Of a stretch of DNA of 64,000 bases, positions 33,958 to 43,903 are shown piece after piece. Each line of letters opens with the position of its first letter. Positions within the stretch are counted from its first letter, which is position 1. Where the stretch lies: the NCBI GenBank assembly GCA_020629005.1, contig JAHDEE010000004.1, positions 19,346-83,345 of the forward strand, in the 5' to 3' direction. The stretch comes from Chitinophagales bacterium (lineage in GTDB: Bacteria > Bacteroidota > Bacteroidia > Chitinophagales > UBA2359). The notes under the pieces were generated by a model. That model was not told where the DNA came from. It searched no databases and saw only the letters and a program-made list of their open reading frames with translations. The position numbers were made by a program, and so were the translations under genes.

Positions 33958-36900
33958 TTACCTAATTAGGAGCTTGTGCGTTCCAAGCACTTCGCCTCTG
34001 CTTTCTACAGTCATCAGATATAGACCCGATGATAAGCTCCCTAGATCAATCTGCTGAATTCCTGCTTGCGCAGAGGGCTCACATCGTGTATCCAGCAATT
34101 TTCGACCCATTTGATCAAAAAGCAGCACTTTGAGCTCAGAAAATTTCTTGTTGCTGCTCAGCATGTAGAGATGATCCTCGGCAGGATTCGGCCAGAAAGA
34201 CAATATGTTTTCCTGATTATCAGCGCGTTGCACACTAATAATCTGCGAGAAATCTCTAGAACCATTGATATCTACCGAAATCAGGCGATAATATGCTAGA
34301 TCGGGCACTCTCTCTGCATCAATAACCTCATAAGTGTTTATTAATTCGCTGTTTCCGGCAGCCTGAACCCTGGCAATTGGCAAGAAGCCTTCTCCTTCTG
34401 ACAGCCGCTCGAGTACGAATTCACTGCTTTCAAACTCCTGTGCAGTAGCCCAGGAAAGGAGGTTATGTGATGGCTCCGCTCTACCTTCGAACTCCAAAAG
34501 ATCTACTGCAGTCTTAATGCAGATTACTGTTCTGGAGTCTTCCCCTTCACAACCAAGAGCATCAACAGCCTGGAAGGTGACTTCAGTACCGTCTGTACTT
34601 GGAATCACTATCGTGAAACTCTGGCCAGGCAAGAGATCATCATCCGAGTAAAAACCGGTTAAATTATAGGTTTCTCCACTTTCGTACAAAGGCAGCCCCC
34701 CTGTCACTGCAACAGTCATGTTGTACTCTCCCAGTGTCCAATCGCAAAGGGCATTGACTTCAAACTCCACAGCGTAAAGAGTAACCACCTCAGTACCTAC
34801 ACTCCAATCTGTACAATCGTCGTTAAGGTCTGGATAGGAAGTACCATCCGTGTAGCCTACCACTGGCGAGATATAGTAGCTCATATTCCCCTCTACTCCT
34901 TCAATTTCGCTCAACAAAAATTCTCCGCTTTGATTTGCAGTGTACACATTGCCAATAGTGTCGCCTTCTAGATCGTGAAGCACATACCAGAGCTCAGCCC
35001 CATCATCCAGAAATTCTCCTGTTGTTTGGTACGAAACGGACTTACCTGCACAGACCACCTCTGGTCCTTCAGGCATAGTTCCGGCATCAGGAGTGCAGGG
35101 GGGACAATCAGGTATCTCGAATTCCAGCGAGGCTTCGCAACTTGTTTCGCCAGCGCTCGCCACCATATCCAGGACTATTGCTGTAGTCCCAGGCACTTGC
35201 AGGTCTGCAATCATTTCAGTGGTAAAAAGGAATGAAAAGGAATTGCTTTCCAAATCAGCTTCCGAAGGCAACAACTCTGTTTCGGCACTGCTGAATGCAA
35301 ACCCTTCATATGGACCGACAACAGTGATCGAGAGTGAGAAGGCTGTTGTTCCATCCGTCAGGCATTCCAGAGCATCAGCCGTTATCTCAGGAAGTGGCAA
35401 GAGTTCGATTGTAGTACTACCTGTGCCCAGGCATTCACCAGCAGCCAGCTCATAAGAAACTTCATAAGAACCTGCTTCAAGCTCCGAGGAATCAAAAACT
35501 CCGTCAGTCACTGATTCCCCTGTCCAGGTCCCACCTGCAAGAGTGGCTCCTAGCAAGTCATCAAGCACCACAGATTCAGTGCCGGCACAAACTTGCAGGC
35601 TATCCAACTCCACAATCGGTGTAGCTACTATAAACGCAGATTCCACCGCGACATTTGAGCAATCACCCTCCACAATCTCATAACTAATCAAGACAGTAGC
35701 ACCTGCAACACCTGCTTCAGAAGGGTCAAAAATATTACCTTCAACGCCCGGACCAGAAAAAGTACCGCCTGGCACATTTGGAATCAACTCAACCGGAGCA
35801 TCTCCCAGACAATATGGAGGCTCCAAGCCCTCAAATCCCGCGTCCGGCAAAGCAAAAACATTGACTATCTCACTCGTTGCCGCGAAACAGGTGTCGGTCT
35901 CAAAGGAATAAGTGATCTCATATTGCCCAACTCCTATGGAAGGGTCGAAAACGCCCTCCTCGTCAATCCCATCGCCGGACCAGGCTCCGCCACTAACTGT
36001 AGGCTCGAGTGCCGCAGGGTTGTCGCTAACGCAGAAATCCTGCGGTTCAAAAGTTGCATCGATCGTTTCAGAAATGACAAGCAACTGCTCAGTACTGTCA
36101 AAATCCTCGCAAAAAACCGGATCGTCCACAAACAGACTTACAACATATTCTCCAGGCCCCGGGAACTGATAGCTGGGATTTTCATCAGTTGAGGTTTCAT
36201 CTCCGAAGTCCCAAAGATACTCTGATCCATTTAGACTGTTATTGATAAAACTGATTTCTAGTGGGTTATCGCAAGAAGAAGTATATTCAAAATCAGCAAT
36301 AACCTCGATCAAGTCAAATTCAAATTTGAAGGCTCCATAATTACACCTGGTCTCTGTACTGTCAAGTTGTGACCAAACACCGGGCGTGGTAGGGAAGTTA
36401 TCATTATCAATCCCACATGAGGCACAGACCGCCTGATAAACGATACCGTCTTTATCAAAACGACTTGTTCCACCATCCACATGTTCCTCGAACTCTGTAC
36501 CTGTACCACCAAAGTAGGTCCCATAAAGCAGCTCTTCTGCTTCGCGAGTCAATATCATAAGATAAAAATCACTACCATCAGTATCAGGTTTGAATGCATC
36601 ATTGGTAATTGGCCATCCATCCATCAAAGCCAGAGTTGTATTATCTCCTGGTCCGTTGTTGTTGGTGCTACCGCCCCAGCCACACAAGTAAATTTGCTCG
36701 CAACGATCGACCAGGAAAGCTGTGGGAACTAATTCCAAGAGCCCGGAAGTACCTCCAATTCGCGTAGACCAAATTGGAGCAGACAAATCATTTGTCATCT
36801 TTTGAATGAAGATAGTCCCATCATCCGTAGAAAAGACATCCCCCTCCACCGGATAATCACCTAAAGTCTGACCTACAAGGTATACTTCCTCATCATTGTC

Positions 36901-38625
36901 AAGTTCTAGAAAGAAGCCTTGGTCATAAACTTCAGTTCCCAGGAAGGTAGCGGCCATCAAGTCATTCCCTTCAGCGGAAATCTTGGCGATAAAGGCATCC
37001 AGACCTCCTAGCGCCGTCTCATTGACAACCCCGGCCGTTGTGGTGAAATCCGGGCTTTCTGTACTTCCGCTTACATAAACATTATCATTGCTATCCAATT
37101 CCAGGCCGAATGCAGCATCATCGCTCGTTCCTCCCAGATAGGTGGACCAGGCCAAATCGTCCAGTCCTGGATTGAACTTAAAAACAACTCCATCAATTTG
37201 GCCACCATGGGCAGGCTGTATAGCATCATCAGTAACAGGAAAGTCATCTGAAAAAGAACTGGAACAGACTATGATATTGTCCTCAGAATCCACCAAAATC
37301 TCCCCTCTTGCGTGATCTCCGTAATTATAATGCGCAGCGCTCAACATTTCCGGATTAGAGCCCCCATTAAGTCCGTCGCTGCCGGTACCCCCAATATAGG
37401 TCGAGGCTTCAAGCTGAGAACCATCCGCAGAAAAGCGACTGAGCACAATATCACTTCCATTTAGGTATTCCAAGACATTTGTGAACAAAGTGTAAGTACC
37501 TCCATTAAAGCTATCATCGAAGCAAGCATCAGTAGTAGGAAAGTCGCTTGAGGAACTTGAGCCGTATACTATCAATTCATCACTGCTATTCACCACCATA
37601 CTGTGCGGAATCTCATTTCCTGAGCCTCCCAAAAAACTTGCATAGATTCTATCAACACCGTCAGGACTCCACTTGAATATAGAAATGTCAATTCCATATC
37701 CCTGAAAGGTCTCGCCTTCACCACCTGCCCATTCGATCTGAAAAGCTCCTAGAGAAGCAGGGTACTCTGTGCCAAAGACGATGCCACCACCGTAAAAGAA
37801 ACCTTCATCGTCGTATGTCGCGGAATATCCCCAATTGTCAGCCACTGAACCCGTATAGGAAGCAAAAATTAGTTCTGGATCAATGATAAGATCCAGCTCC
37901 TCGTCATATCCATCCGGAAAATGAAAGCTCACACGATTATCGTCAACCTGAAAATTACAGGCTACCTCGATTTGCTGCCCACCAGACTGCTGAAAAACAT
38001 AGGGTTTACCCTCATATATATCACCAACAGAGGTTTGGACTTTGAGTCTTCCATCAACCACGGAAATTCCATCTGCACCCTCATAACTCAATACAATCTG
38101 AGCAGGGTCAGCGCCGGCCTCCACGAGAAATTCATATTTAACTCCCAGATCCATCCCAAAAACACTCATATCAATTCCATCGTAAACATTGGAGTAATCG
38201 ACCTGTTGGTGCAGGGGTACATTGGACTTCCATCGTTCCTCATTATCACCAATGAAATAATTATGATAAAATGGTATTTCACAAGAGGCACTTACTTCCA
38301 CTTCATCATTTGCCCCAACCATTTTCATGCTGAATGCATGAAATCGCATCTTTAGCGACTGACTCTGGTCGCCCTGACCATGCACACGATAGTGCATTTC
38401 ATTGATATCTTCCACACTGGACATGACATAGGTCAATTTGTCTTTTTCGAGGTACAAGCGAGAGCTGGCTTTCAGATCCATTCGATACTCAATATGGTCG
38501 TCCCACTGACCATCGTTTTGAACAAACATCAAAGGGCCATTATCTGCTTCCCCGCAGGCAAAAGAATACACAACTGGCAAAGCTGCAAGAAAGCAAATAG
38601 AAATGATCGAAGAATAGATTCTCAT
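33958..38625 (-). CDS. Very large T9SS secreted protein with SBBP propeller repeats and PKD domain
   Basis: A 1,555-residue secreted protein with a signal peptide at residues 1-21 (MRIYSSIIS...). The N-terminal domain, with V-Q-N-D-G-Q-W near residue 33, is typical of Bacteroidota SBBP-repeat proteins. Beta-propeller-like repeats (about 250-700) follow with motifs such as F-L-G-G-S-G-N, Y-I-G-G-T-G-S-D-G and Y-L-G-G-T-S-D-D-A. Next is a PKD domain (about 740-815; Y-L-W-D-F-G-D near 766), then several Ig-like repeats with G-G-x-W/F-S-G-x-G/V. A T9SS sorting domain (about 1,480-1,555) starts with F-W-P-N-P-A. Function is probably adhesive or structural at the surface. The ATG at 38625 is preferred because it begins the signal peptide; the frame is open 39 codons further upstream. 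Confidence 0.9.
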   Translation of the reverse strand: MRIYSSIISICFLAALPVVYSFACGEADNGPLMFVQNDGQWDDHIEYRMDLKASSRLYLEKDKLTYVMSSVEDINEMHYRVHGQGDQSQSLKMRFHAFSMKMVGANDEVEVSASCEIPFYHNYFIGDNEERWKSNVPLHQQVDYSNVYDGIDMSVFGMDLGVKYEFLVEAGADPAQIVLSYEGADGISVVDGRLKVQTSVGDIYEGKPYVFQQSGGQQIEVACNFQVDDNRVSFHFPDGYDEELDLIIDPELIFASYTGSVADNWGYSATYDDEGFFYGGGIVFGTEYPASLGAFQIEWAGGEGETFQGYGIDISIFKWSPDGVDRIYASFLGGSGNEIPHSMVVNSSDELIVYGSSSSSDFPTTDACFDDSFNGGTYTLFTNVLEYLNGSDIVLSRFSADGSQLEASTYIGGTGSDGLNGGSNPEMLSAAHYNYGDHARGEILVDSEDNIIVCSSSFSDDFPVTDDAIQPAHGGQIDGVVFKFNPGLDDLAWSTYLGGTSDDAAFGLELDSNDNVYVSGSTESPDFTTTAGVVNETALGGLDAFIAKISAEGNDLMAATFLGTEVYDQGFFLELDNDEEVYLVGQTLGDYPVEGDVFSTDDGTIFIQKMTNDLSAPIWSTRIGGTSGLLELVPTAFLVDRCEQIYLCGWGGSTNNNGPGDNTTLALMDGWPITNDAFKPDTDGSDFYLMILTREAEELLYGTYFGGTGTEFEEHVDGGTSRFDKDGIVYQAVCASCGIDNDNFPTTPGVWSQLDSTETRCNYGAFKFEFDLIEVIADFEYTSSCDNPLEISFINNSLNGSEYLWDFGDETSTDENPSYQFPGPGEYVVSLFVDDPVFCEDFDSTEQLLVISETIDATFEPQDFCVSDNPAALEPTVSGGAWSGDGIDEEGVFDPSIGVGQYEITYSFETDTCFAATSEIVNVFALPDAGFEGLEPPYCLGDAPVELIPNVPGGTFSGPGVEGNIFDPSEAGVAGATVLISYEIVEGDCSNVAVESAFIVATPIVELDSLQVCAGTESVVLDDLLGATLAGGTWTGESVTDGVFDSSELEAGSYEVSYELAAGECLGTGSTTIELLPLPEITADALECLTDGTTAFSLSITVVGPYEGFAFSSAETELLPSEADLESNSFSFLFTTEMIADLQVPGTTAIVLDMVASAGETSCEASLEFEIPDCPPCTPDAGTMPEGPEVVCAGKSVSYQTTGEFLDDGAELWYVLHDLEGDTIGNVYTANQSGEFLLSEIEGVEGNMSYYISPVVGYTDGTSYPDLNDDCTDWSVGTEVVTLYAVEFEVNALCDWTLGEYNMTVAVTGGLPLYESGETYNLTGFYSDDDLLPGQSFTIVIPSTDGTEVTFQAVDALGCEGEDSRTVICIKTAVDLLEFEGRAEPSHNLLSWATAQEFESSEFVLERLSEGEGFLPIARVQAAGNSELINTYEVIDAERVPDLAYYRLISVDINGSRDFSQIISVQRADNQENILSFWPNPAEDHLYMLSSNKKFSELKVLLFDQMGRKLLDTRCEPSAQAGIQQIDLGSLSSGLYLMTVESRGEVLGTHKLLIR

Positions 38626-39078
38626 AAAGATGAACTTAAGGATGTGGACTGATACAGCTAGAAGCCCGCAACTGCTTGAATGCGACGCTCTACACCAAGT
38701 TAAAGATATAAAATTTCCACTCGAATCTTCTGCTCTAGTCATGTCGATGCATTCTAAGGTTGCTGACCTGACATAAGGTATCGATTTGCAGCACTAACTG
38801 GCCGGCAAAGCTGAATGCCACATAGCGCAATATCGCTGCTCCCAGGTCAAGATTGTGCTTGAATAACTGGCACTTTATGCTTAAATTCGTCTCTCAATCC
38901 CACCCCAAACACCTACTTTCATTGGGTCCTAAAGTTATAGATTGACTAAGCCTGACAAGCGGTTGTTTTGTACACTAAAATACGGGCACTCGCATCATTT
39001 CACTGCCAAGGCTTGTTGCTTGGTGATTATCAGATTGTTATCGCCCTACATTGCAGAAAAGTAAACCATTCTATTGCC
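38626..39078. other. 453-bp divergent intergenic region
   Basis: Separates the large T9SS gene (-) from the M1 peptidase gene (+) and should hold promoters for both. TACTTTCA at about 38911 is a partial -7-like box on the plus strand, but no clear -33 partner or operator was found. No gene is supported here. Confidence 0.5.
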
Positions 39079-40737
39079 ATGCGCATACTTACGATTTTGA
39101 TCCTGTTTTACCTTTGCTCGATCGAGACTAACGCTCAGCTACTGAGCAAAAACGACGACTTTACTCGCGCTGACTCTCTTCGAGGTACATTAAGTCCCGA
39201 GCGAGATTGGTTTGATGTCACATATTATGACCTAAATATCAAGGTCGATCCCGACAGAAAATTCATTGAAGGATACAATGATATATATTTCACCGTGGTG
39301 AGAAGTGAAAAACGCATGCAATTGGATCTGTTTGAAAATATGAGGATCACTGAGATTGAATTTGAAGGAGAGGCTCTGACTTACAAACGGGAATTCAATG
39401 CCGTTTTCATCGATTTTCCAAATGAGCTTGCAATGGGAAAACAGTTCAAGCTTAGATTCTCTTACTCAGGGAATCCGATTGTAGCCAAGCGACCGCCCTG
39501 GGATGGTGGCTTTGATTGGAAGAAAGATATTGAAGGCAATCATTTCATTGGTGTCGCTTGTCAGGGTTTAGGAGCCTCCGCTTGGTGGCCTAACAAGGAC
39601 CATTTGAGCGATGAATCCGATAGTACAAGAATTAGTGTAGCCGTTCCCTCAAATCTCATGTGCGTCAGCAATGGCAACCTGAGAGGAACCGAGGAAGAAG
39701 GAGAATATACTCGTTACAATTGGTTTACCTCCTACCCTATCAACAACTATAACGTAACGGTGAATATCGCTAACTATACACACTTTGACGATTTCCACGT
39801 AAGCGGCAAAGACACTTTAGCCTTAGACTACTATGTCTTACCACACAATCTGGATAAGGCCAAAAAACAGTTCGAACAAGTAAAGCCGATGCTTCGATGC
39901 TATGAGACTTACTTTGGCCCTTATCCATTCTGGGATGATGGATTTGCTTTGGTAGAGACGCCATATCTGGGCATGGAACACCAGTCTGCAATTGCCTATG
40001 GCAACCAATATAAGATCGGATACTCTGGGATGGATTTTTCGAGAATTGGGTTGGACTTTGACTACATCATCATTCACGAAGCAGGACATGAGTATTGGGG
40101 CAACAGCGTTAGCTGCGGAGATATCGCGGATCTATGGATTCATGAGGGCTTTTGCACTTACAGCGAAGCCGTATACGTGGAATGCCTGCACGATTACGAA
40201 ACAGCCCAGGCCTATGTAAATGCCAAAAAGTCAAGTATTTCCAATAATAGCCCAATTGTAGGACCATGCTGCGTAAACCAGGAAGGTAACGGAGATATGT
40301 ACAGCAAGGGTATGTTATTGCTCAATACACTACGACATGTGATCGCCAACGACGAAGTATGGTGGTCGCTCTTGTACGGCATGGCGGAAGAGCACAAGAC
40401 CAAGATCATTGATGCTCAAACAGTAATTCAGTATTTCAATGATCGATCGGGGATGGATTTGACTCCAATATTTAATCAGTACCTTTACCATTCGCGCATT
40501 CCAATGTTGGAATACAAGTTGAAAGAAAAAGGTTCAAAGGTGATTCTGCAATATCGCTGGAGATCGGATGTTGATGACTTCACGATGCCTGCTCAATTTA
40601 CCCTTGACGGCGAAAACTGGGCAACTATACAACCCACTACAAAATGGGAAAAAAGAACAATCAAAAAGGCCAGTACAGAAAAGTTTGAGTTTAACAGTGA
40701 GCAATATTACATTAATCTCAAACGTGTGATAGACTAG
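39079..40737 (+). CDS. M1 family zinc metallopeptidase
   Basis: A 552-residue gluzincin-type aminopeptidase with a signal peptide (MRILTILILF..., cleavage near TNAQ at residue 20). The N-terminal beta domain contains Y-Y-D-L-N-I-K-V and G-Y-N-D-I-Y-F. The catalytic domain has the substrate-amine motif G-M-E-H-Q-S-A (in place of the classical GAMEN) near residue 297 and the zinc site H-E-A-G-H-E...H-E-G-F with E as third ligand near 333-356. The C-terminal ERAP-type helical domain of larger family members is absent. This short exported form is common in Bacteroidota and likely trims peptides in the periplasm. The ATG at 39079 is preferred over the one 37 codons upstream because it gives the signal peptide. 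Confidence 0.93.
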   Translation: MRILTILILFYLCSIETNAQLLSKNDDFTRADSLRGTLSPERDWFDVTYYDLNIKVDPDRKFIEGYNDIYFTVVRSEKRMQLDLFENMRITEIEFEGEALTYKREFNAVFIDFPNELAMGKQFKLRFSYSGNPIVAKRPPWDGGFDWKKDIEGNHFIGVACQGLGASAWWPNKDHLSDESDSTRISVAVPSNLMCVSNGNLRGTEEEGEYTRYNWFTSYPINNYNVTVNIANYTHFDDFHVSGKDTLALDYYVLPHNLDKAKKQFEQVKPMLRCYETYFGPYPFWDDGFALVETPYLGMEHQSAIAYGNQYKIGYSGMDFSRIGLDFDYIIIHEAGHEYWGNSVSCGDIADLWIHEGFCTYSEAVYVECLHDYETAQAYVNAKKSSISNNSPIVGPCCVNQEGNGDMYSKGMLLLNTLRHVIANDEVWWSLLYGMAEEHKTKIIDAQTVIQYFNDRSGMDLTPIFNQYLYHSRIPMLEYKLKEKGSKVILQYRWRSDVDDFTMPAQFTLDGENWATIQPTTKWEKRTIKKASTEKFEFNSEQYYINLKRVID

Positions 40738-40767
40738 CTCGTAAATAGCGAGGGCTGAATTAGATAA

Positions 40768-41394
40768 ATGGGAAGAATAGATATTAAGCAGCAGCTCGCT
40801 GAATCAATCACTCATGGGCTCGGAGTACTGCTGGCAATAGTTGCGGTTCCAGTATTGGTTTCGCTGGCTGTCAAAGGTGGTAATTGGGTAAATGTGTGGA
40901 GCTGTAGTATCTATGGCATTACCTTACTGATGGTCTATTCCTCCTCCACGCTCTACCATTCCCTAGAACACACTAGTGTAGGAAGAGTATTTAGGATTAT
41001 CGACCATGTTAGCATTTACTTTTTGATTGCCGGAAGCTATACCCCGCTGATTTTTCTCTTCATAAATGATTGGTACGGATGGGTACTTCTGGCGGGTTTA
41101 TGGATGGCGGCCTTGCTAGGCACTGTATTCAAGATTTTCTTTGTCCATAGATTTAGGCTAGCCTCTACCTTGCTGTATTTGCTGCTTGGTTGGTCAGCAA
41201 TCTTGTTTATCAAACCAATCATCGCCAATGCGCCAACCTATTCATTGCTATTTCTGTTTGCAACTGGCTTCTTTTACACTGTAGGTAGCGTCTTTTACCT
41301 GTGGGAGCGCATTCCCTATAACCATACAATTTGGCACCTATGGGTGCTTGCCGGAAGCGCAAGCCATTATATGGCGCTGATCGTGGCATTGTAA
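40768..41394 (+). CDS. trhA: Hemolysin III / PAQR family membrane protein
   Basis: A 208-residue membrane protein with seven predicted helices. It has the family markers: E-x-I-T-H-G-L-G near residues 9-16, S-S-S-T-L-Y-H-S-L near 58-66, and R-I-I-D-H-V-S-I-Y-F-L-I-A-G-S-Y-T-P near 76-93. The C-terminal G-S-V-F-Y and H-x-x-x-H region has histidines that in PAQR relatives bind zinc (I-W-H-L-W-V...S-H-Y near 188-201). In other bacteria the protein (TrhA, YqfA) is linked to membrane lipid homeostasis; it is not a true hemolysin in most species. It follows the M1 gene by 30 bp and may be in the same transcript. Confidence 0.93.
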   Translation: MGRIDIKQQLAESITHGLGVLLAIVAVPVLVSLAVKGGNWVNVWSCSIYGITLLMVYSSSTLYHSLEHTSVGRVFRIIDHVSIYFLIAGSYTPLIFLFINDWYGWVLLAGLWMAALLGTVFKIFFVHRFRLASTLLYLLLGWSAILFIKPIIANAPTYSLLFLFATGFFYTVGSVFYLWERIPYNHTIWHLWVLAGSASHYMALIVAL

Positions 41395-41443
41395 GCTGCT
41401 ATCAGGCCTAAAAAAAGATGAATTCCTTACTTTTACAGGACCT

Positions 41444-42679
41444 ATGCGAATACTGCAGTTGTGTAAGAAGTTTCCATATCCTGCAAAGGATGGAGAAACC
41501 ATTGCTATATACAAGATCATAAAAGGATTGAGCTACTTAGAGCATGATGTAACCGTACTTGGAAAGAGTAGCCCAAAGCATCCCTATAACCATCAAGAGC
41601 TGCCATATGAAGTCGAACAACTGGCCAAATTTGATAGCATCTTTGTTGACACGAAAGTTAGGGTATCGGCGGCTTTTTTAAATCTGTTTTCAAACTCCTC
41701 TTATAACATCACCAGATTCTATTCAGGAGATTACGAACGTAGGCTCAGAAGTCTTTTGAGGTACAACCAGTACGACTTGATACAAATGGAAGGGCTCTAC
41801 CTGGCTCAATATCTCGAAGTTGTTAGAGATTGTTGCGACAGTCCGATAGTAATGCGGGCGCACAATGTTGAATATGAGATTTGGCAGCGTCTTGCTGATG
41901 AGATGAGTTTTGGCCCAAAGAAGTTCTACTTCAAATTTCTAGCCGGCAGGCTGAAGAGATTTGAGCTTAAGGTTTTAAACGAATTTGACGCTTTGGTTTG
42001 CATATCAAACAAAGATGAAAGCACCTTTCTGGACCATGGATTCATTGGCCCGGTAATGACTTTACCAGCCACTATCGAAATGAGTGACTATGAACAGCTC
42101 AATGGAGAAACTGACTTTCGTTCCGTATTTTTTCTCGGTGGGCTGGATTGGATTCCAAACCAGGAAGGGTTGAAATGGTTTCTGCGAGAAGTATGGCCTA
42201 CCATCAGTCAACGCTTTCCGCAAGTTCGTTTCTATATTGCCGGAAGGCATGCGCCTGAGTGGATCAAAAAGGACCTGCCAGACTCCGCGGAATTTTTAGG
42301 AGAAGTAGACAATGCATACAACTATATGCACTCAAAAGGGGTGATGATTGTGCCACTCTTTTCAGGCAGTGGCATGCGAATAAAGATCGTCGAGGCTATG
42401 GCAGCTTCAAAAGCAATTGTAGCAACTTCCGTTGCGGCAGAAGGCATCGGCTATGTTGAGGGCAGAGACTTGTTGATTGCCAATGATGCTGAAGCTTTTA
42501 TTAGCAAGATTAGCTCGTGCCTTGAAAACGAGGAGTATACAAAGTCACTCGGTTCTGCCGCCCAGGCTTTCGCTGCTGAAAATCACGACAATCTAGGCCA
42601 AATCAACAAACTCGTTTCATTCTATGAGCAGAACCTATTCAGGAAACAGCCCACTTCAGGAAGCGGAAGTCTTGTCTAA
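41444..42679 (+). CDS. Glycosyltransferase family 4 protein
   Basis: A 411-residue GT-B fold glycosyltransferase. The N-terminal Rossmann domain starts R-I-L-Q-L-C-K-K-F-P-Y-P-A-K-D-G near residue 2 and includes M-R-A-H-N-V-E near 138. The C-terminal domain has F-L-G-G-L-D-W-I-P-N near residue 227, Y-I-A-G-R near 265, and the sugar-nucleotide E-x(7)-E-type block with G-S-G-M-R-I-K-I-V-E-A-M-A near 309-321. Such enzymes add sugars to lipid-linked glycans, exopolysaccharide or glycolipids. A GT2 gene follows after 21 bp, so the two probably act in one glycan pathway. The substrate is not predictable from the sequence. Confidence 0.92.
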   Translation: MRILQLCKKFPYPAKDGETIAIYKIIKGLSYLEHDVTVLGKSSPKHPYNHQELPYEVEQLAKFDSIFVDTKVRVSAAFLNLFSNSSYNITRFYSGDYERRLRSLLRYNQYDLIQMEGLYLAQYLEVVRDCCDSPIVMRAHNVEYEIWQRLADEMSFGPKKFYFKFLAGRLKRFELKVLNEFDALVCISNKDESTFLDHGFIGPVMTLPATIEMSDYEQLNGETDFRSVFFLGGLDWIPNQEGLKWFLREVWPTISQRFPQVRFYIAGRHAPEWIKKDLPDSAEFLGEVDNAYNYMHSKGVMIVPLFSGSGMRIKIVEAMAASKAIVATSVAAEGIGYVEGRDLLIANDAEAFISKISSCLENEEYTKSLGSAAQAFAAENHDNLGQINKLVSFYEQNLFRKQPTSGSGSLV

Positions 42680-42700
42680 TCATAGGAAATACTTTATCAA

Positions 42701-43903
42701 TTGCTGATCAACTATCTCGCGCAAATTATTTTTTGGGTATCAGTACTCGCGATATTTCACTCCTACGTGATCTATCCCTTACTTCTGAAGTTGCTGAGTC
42801 GAGGTAAGTCTTTATCAGATGAATTCTATAATCAACAAGACGAATGGCCCACCTTGATTATTCTCATGGCCGCATACAATGAAGAAGAAGTTATAAAGGA
42901 AAAACTGGAAAGTATTTTCAATACAGAATATCCCCTTGAAAAGATTAAAGTCTGGATTGGCTCCGATGGATCGGTAGACAGAACAGACGAGATTATTGCT
43001 ACCTATGCAAATCGCTATCGACAATGTGAGTTGACCAGATTCGGAGGTCGAAACGGAAAGTCTAACATTTTGAATCAATTGGTATTGAAAAAAGCCTCCT
43101 TTTTGCAGAAGCATCCGGATTCTGTGTTTATTATGACGGATGCGAATGTAATCTTTACGCCCGCGTTATTGCACAAGCTGGCACGTCACTTCAAGAGCGA
43201 AGAAATCGGCATTGTCGGGGCTACGATTGTAAACCGGGGTATGCGCAAAGATGGAATCTCAGTTCAAGAGAAGAGCTACATACAGCGGGAAAATCTTATC
43301 AAATACCGCGAGGGACTGCTGTGGGGAAGTATGATGGGTGCTTTTGGTGCTTGTTATGCTATGCGCACACCTTTGTTTACGCAGATTCCAGCGAATTTCC
43401 TGATGGAAGATTTTTACTTAAGTATGAACGTCCTTGATTTAGGCAAGAAGGCAATCAAGGATATAGAGGCCATTGCCTACGAAGATGTATCCAATGATAT
43501 TCAGGAGGAATTCAAGCGAAAAAAGCGTATTTCTTCGGGTAACTTCCAAAATCTATCCGTCTACAAACATTTGCTCAATCCATCAAAAGGAGGACTTGCG
43601 TTTAGCTTTTTTTCGCATAAGCTACTAAGATGGCTGGGGCCAATCTTCATCATGTGCGCATTTATTAGTGGCTTATTCCTGGCAATTGGAAACCAATTCT
43701 ACTGCATATTGTTTATTTTGCAAGCAGCATTATTGAGCATTCCTGTACTGGATGCTCTATTAAAGAAGTTAGGTCTTCACATAGGATTATTCAGATACAT
43801 TACCTACTTCTATTACATGAATTATGCGCTGCTGATTGGCTTAATCAATTACATAAAAGGAATTAATACCAATGTCTGGACACCTACACAACGGAACCAA
43901 TGA
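42701..43903 (+). CDS. Membrane glycosyltransferase family 2 protein
   Basis: A 400-residue processive-type GT2 with an N-terminal membrane helix (about 4-25). The GT-A domain has M-A-A-Y-N-E-E-E near residue 57, G-S-D-G-S-V-D near 88, T-D-A-N-V for metal binding near 146, E-D-F-Y-L near 235 and the [10 protein letters not shown] (QxxRW-like) block near 273. Three to four C-terminal membrane helices (about 305-385) follow. The start is TTG at 42701: an in-frame stop lies at 42683 and no ATG precedes the first helix. Probably co-transcribed with the GT4 gene. Its 3' end overlaps ribBA by 32 bp, so downstream translation may depend on it. Confidence 0.88.
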   Translation: MLINYLAQIIFWVSVLAIFHSYVIYPLLLKLLSRGKSLSDEFYNQQDEWPTLIILMAAYNEEEVIKEKLESIFNTEYPLEKIKVWIGSDGSVDRTDEIIATYANRYRQCELTRFGGRNGKSNILNQLVLKKASFLQKHPDSVFIMTDANVIFTPALLHKLARHFKSEEIGIVGATIVNRGMRKDGISVQEKSYIQRENLIKYREGLLWGSMMGAFGACYAMRTPLFTQIPANFLMEDFYLSMNVLDLGKKAIKDIEAIAYEDVSNDIQEEFKRKKRISSGNFQNLSVYKHLLNPSKGGLAFSFFSHKLLRWLGPIFIMCAFISGLFLAIGNQFYCILFILQAALLSIPVLDALLKKLGLHIGLFRYITYFYYMNYALLIGLINYIKGINTNVWTPTQRNQ

